From Progne subis subis (lineage: Eukaryota; Chordata; Aves; Passeriformes; Hirundinidae), in the NCBI GenBank assembly GCA_022316685.1, contig JAKJHU010000154.1, positions 434,001-498,000 of the forward strand: DNA of 64,000 nt. Direction: 5' to 3'. The translations under genes were made by a program, and so were the position numbers. Shown piece after piece: positions 46,087-57,890 of this stretch (within the stretch, counting starts at the first letter, position 1; each line of letters starts with the position of its first letter). Under the pieces are notes generated by a model. It saw only the letters and a list, made by a program, of their open reading frames with translations, did no database searches and had not been told where the DNA came from.

Positions 46087-48200
46087 TCAGAGGAGCTCCC
46101 GGGCTCTGCAGGAAAGGGTTTTTGGGAAGAAAATGCCCTGTGAGCAATTTCCCTGCGGGTTTGATGGCAGTGTGTGGTGGGGATGTGTTCACGTGCCCTG
46201 CTCGTGGCTGGGGGAAGTGCTGATCATTCCTCTCCCCTGGAGCAAACCAGGTGTAACTTCCTCAGCCCTTGGGGTCTGGGGTCTCTGAGGGTGGTGGGAG
46301 GGTGTGTGAGCTGCGCCATCCCTTTCCCGTGAGCTTATCTCCCAGACAAGCTGCAAAACACTGCAATAGAGGGCTAGAAATGTCAGAGGAACATGAAAAT
46401 TTACCTCCTCCGTCTTCCAGAAGTCCCAAAACCCTGAGGTGAAGCCCCTGAGCTCCTCAAAAAATCACCCAAAATTCCTGACTGCTTCCCCCTCAATTTT
46501 CTCTGCAAGCTGCTCATCGTGTCCAGCAGCACTGGTGGCACAAAGGTGGGAATTAAACCTCTGGGAATTGCAGCCCAGAGGGAATCAAGGGTCCTGGGCA
46601 GCTCACGTGGAGCCAGCAGTGGGAATTTCGGAACAGCCTCACTTTAACCTGGTTCAGCAGGAATGGGAGCCCCAGCTCATTCCTGCCAAGCTTTTCCCTG
46701 CAGTTAGGGAATTTTCCAGGATTAGAGTTGGGTTCTCCTTCAGGGTCTTCATTCCATGGAATAGAGAAATCACAGGGATGGAGGGAAAAGAATTAAAAAG
46801 CACACACAGAGAGAAAAAAAAACAACAACAAAACAATAAAAAACTAAAGAGAAAGTGCTGTTTAAAAAGCACAAAAGCTGCTAAAGCTGAAATGGGCTTA
46901 AATAACAGAGAAATAAAATGTTCCTCCCCTAAGAACCAAACAGGAAGATCTGAGTCAAGTTTAGACAGGCCCCAGCTTTAGACAGGTCCCAGCTTTGCTC
47001 CAAAACTAAAAATGAGATATTTCAGTCTTTGTGGTTAAGCTCAGTCCTGACTGATCGAAAGCTGCTCCAGCTCCCAAAATCCCAGCCCCAAATGTTCCTA
47101 AAGCATCAGTTCAAGTCCTGGCAGTCCCTGCCCAAAGGGGTGAATTCCTGCTGAAGGCATCCAAAGGCTGGTGCTTCCCAAAGATCCCTCCTTGTCTGCC
47201 TGCTCCTGGTCCATCCATCCTGGGTATTTATACCCGCTGCTATTCCTGGCTGATTTAAATAATCTCACGGAGCCTTTTTATTTTCCTGTGAAAGGAGATT
47301 ACTCTGGGTAGCAACAACTGACGCCAGCACAGATCAAATGCCTGAAAATAGTTCCCAGAAATGTCGGGAATGATGCTTGGAGGGAGCACGGAGAAAGTTC
47401 TTCTGCATTTACCGCTGGTTTTTAACTCTGGGTAATCTCCCCCAGAGGAGTTTTGGGTTAAGACTCTGTGAATTGGGATTGTTTTTGCAGATTTCCCGTT
47501 GTTTTCAAACACTGTGGGGCCCTCACTCTGTGGAAGGTCTCTGAGGAATAATTTGGGCATCACACACCCGTGTAAGAGAATTTCACACGAGCTAGGAGCA
47601 AGAAATTATGGCTGGAGAGTGGAATTTTTACACGGAATGATGAATCTGGGCGGATTCTCGCCTTTCTGAAGCTCAGAGCTCCACTGCTAAGCCCAGACAT
47701 GTAAATTGCGTGCTCATTCTTGAACAGCCCAGCCAGCAAGTTGGCCTTCAGAACTGTATAAATCATCATAATCAGATGAAATGAGTGGAGGAAGGTGGCG
47801 GGTTTGTGTTCTGGACAAATGCAGCCCTGAAATTCAGGATGTAAATTAAGTTCTCTGGGATTTTCAAGCCGTGGAAGGGCTGGGCTGTCCTGCAGGATCA
47901 AACCTGGAGGAAAGAACAGCGTTGCAGGTCCATAGATACAAATTATTTATATTTATATTTATATTCATATTCAGTTTGAGTTTTAGTTTTGTTAATTTTT
48001 ATTTTTATAATTTTATTTTTATTTTTATGCATCCATTCTCCAGGACAGGTTTTAGCCTCACTAAAACCAGTGGAATTCTCTGTTATTCCATTGACATCCC
48101 TGGAAGAACTGGGAAGAACAGAACACAGAATCTGATGGGATTAAAGCACAAACTTGTCTAACCAAAGAGAGATCCAATGACACCTTGATCCAAACACCTT

Positions 48201-48325
48201 GGATCAGGAAGTTTCAGGGCTTGTTTCCCATGGATTGGGAAGTTTCAGGGCTTGTTTCCCTTGGATCGGGAATTTTTTAGGACTTGTTTCCCTCGGACCA
48301 GGGATTTTCAGGGCTTATTTGCAGG
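48201..48325. repeat. 31-bp tandem repeat (4 units)
   Basis: Units GGATC/T-GGGAAGTTTCAGGGC followed by TTGTTTCCC; the third and fourth copies are diverged (GGGAATTTTTTAGGAC, GGGATTTTCAGGGC). Confidence 0.88.
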
Positions 48326-48894
48326 CAGCTTCTGGGCTAAATGGGAACGAAGAGCTTTTAGGGCTGTATTTCATGGAGTTCATCCCAATTTTTATCTGGA
48401 ACCTGCTGGTTGCTTTGCCTGCTGCTGAGGGCCAGAGGAAAAGGGTCTTTGTGGTGCCCAAAATGGAATTTTTTTTTTTTTTTTTCATTGCAGTGGGGCT
48501 GGATTAATAAATTGGAGCCGTGCCAGGACGTGACAGGGGATTGTGGCCTTGAGGGAAGTATTGATGTGGGAAAACGTAAAGCATTTCTCATTTCTCGGGT
48601 TTTTTCCTCGGCTGAGGGGAATGAAATGAGCGTGCAGCCCCAGCGAGGTCCTTTGTGGAGCAATAGTGGTCACCGGCGCTCCAGAGCTGCCTTGGAGCTG
48701 TTATTCTGCCCATATGGCACCCCAAAATTGATATTCTGAATTATGTAACCACCTCCAAATTAACTTGGGGGAATATTTGTCTTGTAAAGAAGCAGCTCGT
48801 CCGTGGATGGCAGAAACAAATGTGTTCCCTCAATTTTCCTTGTTCAAAAAGGGGAAAAAAATAAATCCCCCCACACACCTCCCTCTGCCCAAGA

Positions 48895-49125
48895 GCTGAG
48901 ATCAGATTTAATTTAGAGCAAATACTTGAACTTTAATTATGAGCATTCATCCAGGACATTGCAGAATGGGTCCTAATAATTAGGAGAAAATAATTAAAAA
49001 TTAATAAAGGAAATATGGAAGACATTGTAGCTGCCTCTCTTTCCTAAACAATTAATAAATCTGCTCTGAATGATCTGAAAAAGGGGAATAATTACCTCAG
49101 CCAGGTAATTGCTAAATGAATGAGG
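48895..49125. promoter_or_regulatory. Possible homeodomain-rich conserved element
   Basis: Four TAATTA hexamers plus further ATTAATA and TAATTG words in about 230 bp of non-periodic AT-rich sequence, including CCTAATAATTAGG, an almost perfect palindrome. This composition is typical of vertebrate developmental enhancers, but it is also what AT-rich unique DNA can look like. Confidence 0.22.
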
Positions 49126-49337
49126 GAGAGGCTGTGGATGTGTCTACCTGGGTTTTAGGAAAGGAACGATTTCCATCGTTGTGTCACCCCTGTGTGGCCA
49201 CAGGACCAGGGCTCAGTTCTGGACCCCTCACCCCAAAACATGGAGGGGCTGGAGCGTGTCCAGGGAGGGAACAGAGCTGGGAAGGGGCTGGGGCACCAGA
49301 GATGTCTTAAGTTTCATCTTCCATGTTTTTCATATTC

Positions 49338-49738
49338 TGTGCTGCCCAGGTGCAGCTCTGAGCTCACACTCAGGGTCACTCAGCTCTCTGCACACAGCAG
49401 GGACACAAAACAAATCCTGCTCCTGCTGCACACCGAGGACAACTTCCAGCCCCAAAGCACAAACAGCGGTGGCTGGAGGGAGGAACAAGAAGGATGGGAG
49501 CTCACAGCCTGGAGCTGGGATGGGACAATTCAACCCCAATGTGCAAATGGACCAAAACTTATAAAAGTGTGAGACCTCGTGACTGTTTGTCCATTTTGTG
49601 ACCATTTTGTGACCATTTTGGGTCCACCTTGTGTGCAGCCCTGCCAGGCTCTTCTCCTGCCCAAGGTGTACCCTAAAGGCCTTTCAATAAATATCTAATT
49701 TATCTCCGTTCCAGCTCAGCCTTCCCAAGGAATCACCA
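49338..49738 (+). mobile_element. Family D LTR, copy 3
   Basis: The best preserved 3' half: GATGTGCAAATGGACCA-like text is followed by the TATA box TATAAAA (49560-49566) and AATAAA (49686-49691), about 120 bp apart, as in an LTR with a moderate R region. A TGACCATTTTG segment is duplicated near 49598-49620. The 5' half is poorly alignable to copies 1 and 2. Confidence 0.7.
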
Positions 49739-49789
49739 GGAGGGGCTGAGGGAGCTGGGAAGGGTCTGGAGCCCCAGGAGAAGTTGAAG

Positions 49790-50135
49790 GAGCTGGGAAG
49801 GGGCTGAGCCTGGAGAAAAGGAGGCTCAGGTGGGACCTTGTGTCTCTGCACAGCTCCTGACAGGAGGGGACAGCCGGGGGGTCGGGCTCTGCTCCCAGGG
49901 AACAGGGACAGGAGCAGAGGGAACGGCCTCAGCCTGGGCCAGGGGAGGCTCAGGGTGGATATTTGGGAAAATTTCTTCATGGAAAGAGTTGTCCAGCCCT
50001 GGCACAGCTGCCCAGGGCAGTGGTGGATTCCCCATCCCTGGCAGGATTTTGCACTTGGGGACACAGTGGCCTTGGCAGTGCTGGTGGAGTGGTTGGAGTG
50101 ATCTTTTCCAGCCCGAACAATTCCATGATTTCATC
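49790..50135 (+). mobile_element. CR1 3' fragment, sense
   Basis: GGGGCTGAGCCTGGAGAAAA, GGAGGCTCAGGTGGGACC, then ATTTCTTCATGGAAAGAG, GGGCAGTGGTGGATTCCCC and GAACAATTCCATGATTTCAT. A distinct, older subfamily from the GGATCCCTGG type. Confidence 0.93.
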
Positions 50136-50734
50136 AGCCTTCTGTCACTTCCCACTCTGTGCTTCAGCCCTTCTGTGGCTTCTTTTAGCCCTGCTCTCCT
50201 CATGTAAACAAGTCTGAGGGGGCTGAGCAGAACCAGCGCTGAGTTACGGCTGAGTCACCTCCTGTGCCATGATATTGTTCCTTTTTGTGTCTGTTTGATG
50301 ATTCCGTGCCATGAATATTCAGTTCTCAGGGAGCAGAGGACTCCCCAAGGTTTTGGGACAGGAGCATGACCCAAACCCGATGGGACTGGGCCCAGCTCTG
50401 CCTGCTGGTGTCAGGAGGAGCTTTGTTAGGCTGGACTGCAGTTGGCATTGAGCTCGCTGAATTTTGCTCATTGACAGTGAGCCTTCGATGAGCTTCCTCA
50501 CGGTGATAATCCTGGGAATGCTGGAGTGAGGGAGAGCCCCGGGGCTCACCAGAAGAGGAGCTCATTCCCATTCCCTGTGAGGTTTAGGAAATCCCACGGG
50601 CTGGGGAAGATTTCTGCATTCTCTCACTCAAAGAGAACAGCAAAGAACCAAATTCCAGGGAGAGCAGCATGCTCTGCATCCTGAAAGGAATGCTCTGCAT
50701 CCTCCCTGGGGAGTCAGGACAGCGGGAATTGGGT
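50136..50734. other. No recognisable feature
   Basis: Unique-looking sequence; GAATGCTCTGCATCCT-like text is duplicated near 50665-50705. Confidence 0.5.
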
Positions 50735-50792
50735 GTTTATTGAGGCGTTTATTGAGGGGTTTATTGAGGGATTTATTGAGGGATTATTTGAG
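50735..50792. repeat. 12-bp tandem repeat (about 4.5 units)
   Basis: Units of GTTTATTGAGGG with GTTTATTGAGGC and ATTTATTGAGGG variants, abutting a CR1 fragment. Confidence 0.92.
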
Positions 50793-50915
50793 TTTTCCAG
50801 AGGAGCTGTGGCTGCCCCACCCCTGGAAGCGTCCAAGGTGCTGGAGCGCCCTGGGACAGTGGGATCTGTCCCTGCCCGTGGCACTGGATGGGATTTAGGA
50901 ATTCTGTGATTTCAT
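50793..50915 (+). mobile_element. CR1 3' fragment, sense
   Basis: CCAGAGGAGCTGTGGCTGCC, GGAAGCGTCCAAGG, GGGACAGTGGGATCTGTCCC and GGAATTCTGTGATTTCAT, with small deletions relative to other copies. Confidence 0.9.
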
Positions 50916-52047
50916 GCTTAACCAGCATCCTGCTGTCACCCAGACCTCGTCCTTTGGATGTCAAACCATAACACAGCCATTGCCCAGCTCTGTGCATCTT
51001 ACAAATATTTCATTCAATTATTTTTGTTTCAATTTCACCCTTATACCTGTTAAATGAAGTCCAGGGTCAGAGGAGAGGATATTGGGGTTGACTTTTAATC
51101 AGTTTCATGTTTTCCATGTCCTAGAACGATCCTGTTTGGTCCTTTTTCCACATCCAGTCATAATAAGCAGTGAAAAAGCTCCTTGGCTGGGCAGTTTTAC
51201 TCCTTTGGCAGGGTTTATTTTGAAATTTAGTGACAGTTTGTGTATCAGAAACTGGGGACAGCTGGGACTGGCTGAATTTGACTTATTCCCATGGAATAAA
51301 GTAATTTCTGCCGGACTATTGCTGTAGGATGTAAAGACTGAGCACCTGTAGGAGGCTGTGGCATGGAAGGCTCCACACATCAGGCTGGGACTAAAAAACG
51401 AGCCCTCTGAAAGCGCTTTTGCCACAACAGATGGGCTGGGGAGGGCACAGCTGGGTGGCACCAGCCGAGCTGCTGGTGTCAGTACAGAATTCCTGCAAGG
51501 AAGTTTCCCTTGCAGCTCTGCAAAGCCCGGATCGTCTCAGTGATCAAGTCTTTGTCAAACCCGGCGCGCAGGGAGCTCCCCAGGTCCCTCTCCATGAGTC
51601 TGAAGCCAGCTGTCCTGTGACGCTGCACGCAGGCACCAAAACTGATGTCAGTGAACTTGTTCGTCTTGAAAATGCATCTCTTTATTTAGTCTTGGACAAA
51701 AATTGTACCGGGACTGATTCTTAGAGGAGCTGGGCATGCTGCTGCTCCAGAAAACAGCCTGAGCCCCAGGGGCAGGTGGGCACTGACTTTGGTCAATTAT
51801 TTCTCTTTAAGCACTCCATCTCCTTGAGTTATTTATCACTCGTCATAAAATTCAAGTGGTGCAGCAAACATCTGGAGCATTCATGGATGAGCGTAGGACT
51901 TGGACTGTTTCATGGACCTGGAGAACAAGTCTGTCACATTTTTTGAGTATGGAAGAAGAGAAATCAAGGTTATGGGGAACACCAGTTACACTGGCACCTT
52001 CAGGACCCAAATCACTGAAATTCATGTCGAGCCAGGTGTCTTTAGCT
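50916..52047. other. Unique-looking non-coding DNA with one odd open frame
   Basis: No gene recognised. The last part (about 51856-52075) can be read as roughly 70 codons of non-repetitive protein-like sequence if one frameshift near 51897 is allowed, running into the inverted family A LTR. I do not recognise the protein and cannot distinguish this from chance. Confidence 0.4.
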
Positions 52048-52720
52048 CTTCTATGAAAATAGTGGGTTTTCTCTTCTATGTCCCATTCCTCATGACTCCG
52101 GGAGGATCTTCTGTTCATGGCCAGCTGTCAAACCAGGTGTGGCAGTGTTCTTTATCCCCTCCAGCCCCCATCCTCCCTGCAGGGATCTCTGCTGCTCCTG
52201 GGCCATCCAGGCTCACTGCAGGGCTGAGACAATTCCATCATCCATGGGGAGATGCTGCACCCAGGGGAGGAGCCCGGCATTCCCAGCTGGATAAAATCTG
52301 GGATTGGGAACAGCAGCACAGCCTGTGTGCGCTGGATTGCCAGAGGAACCCCGGAGCCATCTCAGCAGCACCGGAGCTTCAGAGGAAAACTGCACCCTGC
52401 TGCAGGATCCTTGCTGCAACAGAACCACATCTGTCACTGCGGGAGGGTTTGATTGGACTGCTCCCAGCGCCCTGACTGCAGGGTGCCAGGCTGTGCTCTC
52501 ACTCTGTCAGTGCTTTCTGTTTGTTTGGTTGGGTTTTTTGTTTGACTGTATTTTATTTTAATTTTCCTAGCAAAGAATGGTTACTCTTATTCCCATCTCT
52601 TTGCCTGAGTGTCCCTTAATTTCAAAATTACAATAATTCAGGGGAAGAGGGTTTAAGTTCTCCATTCCAAGGGAAGCTCCAGCTTTCCCTGGCAGACGCC
52701 TGTCTTCCCAAACCAAGACA
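52048..52720 (-). mobile_element. Family A LTR, copy 4, inverted
   Basis: Reverse complement of copies 1-3, ending (plus strand) at CCAAACCAAGACA. The core at about 52129-52490 differs from copies 2 and 3 by essentially one base. The left end is shortened or rearranged: it lacks the GGAGGGTGAAGG segment of copy 1/3 and loses similarity near 52048. The (AAAC)n position holds a degenerate TTTGTTTGGTTGGG. Confidence 0.75.
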
Positions 52721-53645
52721 CCTTCCCTGAGCTCTCCTCCCGAGCACCACAGCAATGCCTGTCCAGCTGGGACACCCACCTGGGGGAAGAGCCGACTCCT
52801 GGGGGGAATCGTTCTGTGTTATCTGCCTGATTCGAGCTGGTGACGTGACAGAGAAATGCAGAACCCCTCATTTTCTTCCTGTCTGGTGGCTCCCCCTTGA
52901 TTTGCTCCAAATCCTGCAAAAAACCGCGGAACTCACTGCAGCAGCAATCCCGGGGGTTCCCAGCGCACCATGCCAAACTCGCAGAGTGCAGGGATAATTG
53001 CAGAGAATTATATTGTTTCAAGAGAGGGACGTCAAGGAGTCCTTAAAATGATCAATGAGGACTTTTAAGATTAAACTCCGGCTCTTTCCATCATTTCTGT
53101 GAGACGTTTTAAGGACATTATCTTTCTGTCTGATTTTACACCCCTCGCAGTCAAGGTGTGACCTGGGGGTGGCCAAACCTTCCTGGTGCTGCAGGCAGCT
53201 GTGACCTGGCGGCTCTTACAGGTGTTGGGGGTTACTCAGAGTTACTCAAATTACACAAAGTTACCCAAATTACACAAATTTTCCTTACTCAGGGTTACCC
53301 AAATTTTCTCTTTTTTTTTAGCAGAAATTTGTCTGGTGTTTTGGGAGCTGGTGCAAATGTTGGTGCTGCTCTTAGCTGGAGCCAAGCTGGAGCTCTCAGA
53401 ACATCATTTTGATCCAGTGCAAGTCCACAAAAGTTAGGATTTCTGAAAGATCAGTGAAAAATGTGATTTTTCAATGCAGACCCTGCAGCTGTCGCCACAC
53501 TGAGCCAATTCAGCCATAGCTGTTCTATCGCTGAATTTCCAACAGATACAGAACTCAAGAGTTCAGTACCCAAAGCAACGTGACAACAGTGAAATCATCT
53601 TTACTTTGTCCATAAAGCATAAAACCGAACGCAGAATTATTCCCT
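52721..53645. other. No recognisable feature
   Basis: Unique-looking; a short ACTCA/ACAAA-GTTAC tandem-like stretch of roughly 11-13 bp period occurs at 53229-53306. Confidence 0.5.
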
Positions 53646-53712
53646 CTCCATGGCAGGGGGTTGGATCCAGCTGAGCTTTAAGATCCTTTCCAATCCAAAC
53701 CATTTTAATTCC
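53646..53712 (+). mobile_element. CR1 3' terminal fragment, sense
   Basis: CCATGGCAGGGGGTTGGATC, AAGATCCTTTCCAATCC and AAACCATTTTAATTCC. Confidence 0.85.
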
Positions 53713-55395
53713 AAAGCCAGTCCCAGATGTTGTGTGTCCAGTGTGGAAAGTGAAGTCATTTTTCTGTGCCTCCCATCTGCTGTAGGGAACCACAGCAGAA
53801 CTTTTCCTTCTCCCAGCTCTTGGTTGGGATACTGAACGAATTAAATTAATTAAATCGTTTGTGTCCATGTCCTGGTGAGTGGGGCCCTGCGGTGAATCCC
53901 AGCTGTGTGAGACGATCTGCTGCTGAGTTCCCCACTCCAGAGGAGTGGACACAGGAATGTCCTGACCCCTCAACTTCTCCTCCCCTTCCTCTGGCAGCTC
54001 CAAAAGGTCTGGAAAGCAAATTCAGTGAGAACTGGGAGCGCTGACAACTTGGAAGTCTATTTTTTATAAACGTATATGATATATTCTTCCAAATGGGATA
54101 GTTAGGCACGGAAAAATCTGCTACCAAATTCCCTGAGCCTTTTGACTTTTATTTAGTGGAGCATGACCCTAAATCTGTAGTTTTTCATGGCAAATGAATT
54201 TGGATCCTCAGCGGTGCCCCTGGGTGAGCACAAAGCTTTGTTGTTCTTGCTCGTGGCATTCTGGTGGAGTTGCTGTTTGTTTTGATGTGGAAAATTCTGG
54301 CAAATTGTTTGCATCCCCAAGTGGGGGTGGGCTTTTTAAACGCAATAAAAAGGAAATCTTTGCTGCACAGCACCTTCAGCTGTGGAGCTGCCTGGGAGAT
54401 GAGCGTTGTTATTCCTAATTAATGTATTGAGAAACAACATGAAGTGGCTTGTCTGTGATTGTTCATTAAGTCACTGGCAAAACCCTGGAATAAAATCAGG
54501 AGATATTGAATTTGCATCCATTGCCCTTCCAACAGCTCGTTCTGTTTATTTGTTTCTTTCTTTTTAAGGGGAGCTTTTGAGTGTCTGTAAAGGTCGGTTC
54601 ATTTAGGGCTTAGTGGCACCGACACTGTGGCACCTGAGATAAAAATACACCTGCACATGAATATTTGCAGATTTGGGGAGGTAAATCTGCCTCTGTCACC
54701 AGTGGGGATCCAAGACCTGCTGCTCCTTGAGCCCTTCCCTTCATTTCAGACCGGAGGAAATCAGGGCCTTGCTCTGTCTCAGCCCCAGGCCAGGGAAGGG
54801 CTTTGGTCAAAAGGGAAAATCTCTTGGCAGCTCGGTATTTTCATGTGCTAAGAATGATTTCCTTAAAATAACCAGCTGTCCTCTTAATGTTTGCTGGATG
54901 CTTTGGAGAAACAAGTGCAATGGGATGAGCTGGGATTGAAAAGTCTCCTGGGCTGGAGTTACCAGGGAGCCACTGGAACGTCTGTGCAGAGAAGCGATTC
55001 TGTAAAAGAATTAGGAAATAAGTGAGGAATCCCACAGGTTCCTTGGAATATCACCTATATTTGTATTTTTCACCTTTAAAGGTGGGACAGAGCCTGTCCT
55101 TGAGTGGCTGCAGCATCGTGGGGTCCCTCCCGAGGGACTGGAGCTTGGAATTAGTGCTGGGTCGTTGTTGCTTTGTGCAAGTAGAGGTTTCATGGGATGG
55201 ATTTTTCCTCATTTCTCCAGGTTCTGGCAGTGCTCTCAGTCCCAAAGGAGCTGTTTGTTCACTGAGTCCCTGGGATGCATCCCAAGGTTTAGAAAGTACT
55301 TGGAAACCCTCAGATAAAAGACAGCATGTGGACATTGATAATTAGGGGATGTCTGGCAATTGTTAATTAGGGAATGTCCAGTTCTGCGCAGGGTT
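53713..55395. other. Unique-looking non-coding DNA
   Basis: About 1.7 kb with no recognised gene or transposon. Confidence 0.5.
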
Positions 55396-55602
55396 TATTA
55401 TCTGGGAAGGAATTCCTGGCTGGGAGGGTGGGGAGGGGCTGGGATGGAATTCCCGGAGGAGCTGTGGCTGCCCCTGGATCCCTGGAAGTGCCCAAAGCCA
55501 GGTCAGACAGGGCTTGGAGCAGCCCGGGGTAGGGGAAGGTGTTTGGGTTGGAGCTGGATGGGCTTGAAGGTCCCTTCCAACCCAAATGAATTCAGGATTC
55601 CA
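55396..55602 (+). mobile_element. CR1 3' fragment, first of three in tandem
   Basis: GGGAAGGAATTCCTGGC, GGAATTCCCGGAGGAGC, CCCCTGGATCCCTGGAAG and GGTCCCTTCCAACCC, then AATTCAGGATTCCAAG. Four G runs at 55422-55443. Confidence 0.94.
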
Positions 55603-55605
55603 AGT

Positions 55606-55757
55606 GCTGGTTTAAATGGGATATTGGGCAGAAATATGGAATGCACCTGGATCCCTGCTCCAGGGGAACAACCTGGGGTAGTGGGAGGTGTCCCTGCCCA
55701 TGGTGGGACTGGATGGGCTTTGAGGTCCCTTCCAATCCAGATGCATCCAAGATTCCA
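55606..55757 (+). mobile_element. CR1 3' fragment, second of three, with internal deletion
   Basis: GGGATATTGGGCAGAAATAT, CACCTGGATCCCTGCTCC, GGGAGGTGTCCCTGCCCATG and TTGAGGTCCCTTCCAATCC. The GGGGAGGGGCTGGG-to-GGAGCTGTGG part is missing, and the block from GGAAGTGTCC is replaced by an altered short text. Confidence 0.9.
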
Positions 55758-55759
55758 TG

Positions 55760-55993
55760 GGAAGGTTTAGATGGGATTTTGGGAAGGAATTCCTCCCTCT
55801 GAGGGTTGGGAGGGGCTGGGATGGAATTCACAGAGGAGCTGTGGCTGCCCCTGGATCCCTGGAAATGTCCAAGGCCAGGCTGGACAAGGCTTGGAGCAGC
55901 CTGGGGCAGTGGGAGCTGTCCCTGCCCATCTTAGGGGTGGCACTGGGTGGGATTTAAGTCTCTTCCAACCCAAAGCATTCCAGGATTTTATTA
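55760..55993 (+). mobile_element. CR1 3' fragment, third of three in tandem
   Basis: GGGATTTTGGGAAGGAATTC, GGAATTCACAGAGGAGC, CCCCTGGATCCCTGGAAATG and GGATTTAAGTCTCTTCC, then CATTCCAGGATTTTATT. Four G runs at 55802-55820. Confidence 0.94.
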
Positions 55994-57285
55994 TTGCTGC
56001 AGGATCAGGAGGAAGCAGCATCCCTGGTTTTCATGGCCAGTCTCAAACCAGAAGCACCAAAGTTGGACATTTGAGCGATAAAATCAGATTTTTTTTGTGT
56101 GTTTTTCTTGTGCAGGTGCCCAAACCCTGATCCCAAGGGGAATTCCATTCAGGAATGCCCCGTGCCTGGAGAGGAGCTGGAGTTCCTCATTAATATTGCT
56201 CTATAATTTTGCTAATTCACCTTTGGGTTAATGCTGAGCAGCAGCCCTTACTCAGTCAGGGCATGAATTACTCCGAGTCAGATCCAGAATTACTCCCTGG
56301 AGCAGCTCCCAGCAGTGAGGATTTTCAAAGGAGGCAGGAAGGAAGAAAAGAGGGGAAAAAATAGAACAGAATTTTGCCTCTGTCCTTTTTCCAGCTGACT
56401 GGAACGGGCTGCAGCAGTCCCAAGGCGTGACACAGCATCCATTAATTCTGGGAGCAGCACTCCACACATGGCTAATGATCCACGGCCTGGATTCATCTCC
56501 TTTGGCTCCAGCAGCTCCGTTCTGGGCATTGGAATGATGGATTTGTCTTGATCCCAAGGCTTCCATTTGAAAGTCAAAGCTCATGGTGGAAGAATCCTTA
56601 AACTCCATTGGCTCCTCCAGGGAAATTCCTGACACCCAGCGGGCAGGGAAAGGGGTTTGGGAGGGACAAGCCCGTGGAAATCTTTACCTGGGTGCAGGTA
56701 AAAATGCCAGATTTTGTTCAGTAGGAGTCCTGGGCAGGAGATAAAGAAGCTGGCAATTCCCCTGGGCTGTCGTGGTGTTTGTGCTCAAATTTCCACTCGG
56801 CCTGTTCAGAATTGACCCAGAGCATAAATGGGAGGGAATTCAAATAAAAGTCAGATCCCGTGGGATAAAACAACTTTGGGAGTGCTCGTGCAGCAGCCCA
56901 AGCTTTAAATTAAATATCACATTAAGCTGGACCTGCCTGTGTGAATGCCAAGTGCTCCGTTTGTCGGGAATAAATCTATCCTGGAGTTCCTTATTTTTTC
57001 CTTCCTCCCTTTCAGTGGTGCCTGTGCCCAGAGCTGGCAATTGGAGTGGTTAAACGGGAAATATCTGCTCCCTTCCCCCTGCTCCTCAAGCAGGGAGCAT
57101 CCCAGGATCTGCTGGAGACCCGGGATGATTGATCTCATCATCCACGCGCTGCCATCCGTGGGTTCATTAACTCGCAATCCGACAAATCCCAAAATTAAAT
57201 GCAAAAGCTCTGGGAGTGTTGATTCCAGGGATTTGCCCGGACAGGGGGTTGGGTGTGTCCAGGTCGTGGACACAGGGTGGACAGG
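55994..57285. other. Unique-looking non-coding DNA
   Basis: No gene or transposon recognised in about 1.3 kb. Confidence 0.5.
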
Positions 57286-57440
57286 CTGTCCTGAAGGTCT
57301 GCGGCTGCCCCTGGATCCCTGGAAATGTCCACAGCCAGGCTGGACAGGCCTTGGAGCACCCTGGGATAGGGGAAGGTGTCCCTGCCCATGGGATCAGATT
57401 CAATAGGATCGTATTTAAGGTTTTTTTCCAAGCCCAACCT
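57286..57440 (+). mobile_element. CR1 3' fragment, sense
   Basis: CTGCGGCTGCCCCTGGATCC, CCAGGCTGGACAGGCCTTGG, GGGGAAGGTGTCCCTGCCC and TTTAAGGTTTTTTTCCAAGC, losing the usual octamer end to an AT-rich tract. Confidence 0.9.
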
Positions 57441-57890
57441 GATTTGTTTTATATATATATATTACTACATTTTAAAGCTTTAACATTTAATTTTTTTTTT
57501 TATTTTATTACGTGACATTACATACTTCTATTTAAACTATACACCTATAATCTTAGTTTAATCATTTAATTTGGGAAGCTTTTTTTACGGCCTTATGTTA
57601 AACTGAGCGGTTTTTTGAGGGCTAGAGTCTGTCGTATAGAAAGTCTAAAATTTTCAGTGACCAGCATCTCCCTCTCCTGTTTGCATTATGAAAACTGTTT
57701 TGATGATTTTTTTTTTTTTTTGATATATTGCAGTAAATAAGGTATAAATACCATGATCATTATGATGATCATTAATATATACATGTTTATTTTTAAAGGT
57801 TGGGGGGGGTAAAATGGTGTAGGTTTAGTTAATTAAATAGATTATTTAATTATGATTTTTTTATTATTTTTATTTTGAGTTTGGTTCTAC
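57441..57890. repeat. AT-rich low-complexity region
   Basis: Short TATATATATATA run near 57451, T runs near 57490 and 57708, and general AT richness without a clear unit. Non-periodic parts may be unique sequence. Confidence 0.7.

Larger units (their letters stand above)
46093..49337. other. Unique-looking non-coding DNA
   Basis: About 3.2 kb without a recognised gene. Minor low-complexity parts: A/C-rich at 46812-46845 and TTTATA-rich at 47940-48030. The plus frame at 46439-46981 has no recognisable domain and ends in a lysine-rich part coming from A-rich DNA. Confidence 0.5.

Noticed and set aside
46439..46981. 180-codon plus-strand frame
   Set aside because: No domain or family recognised; its lysine-rich end comes from an A-rich tract; the length is within chance for GC-moderate DNA of this size.
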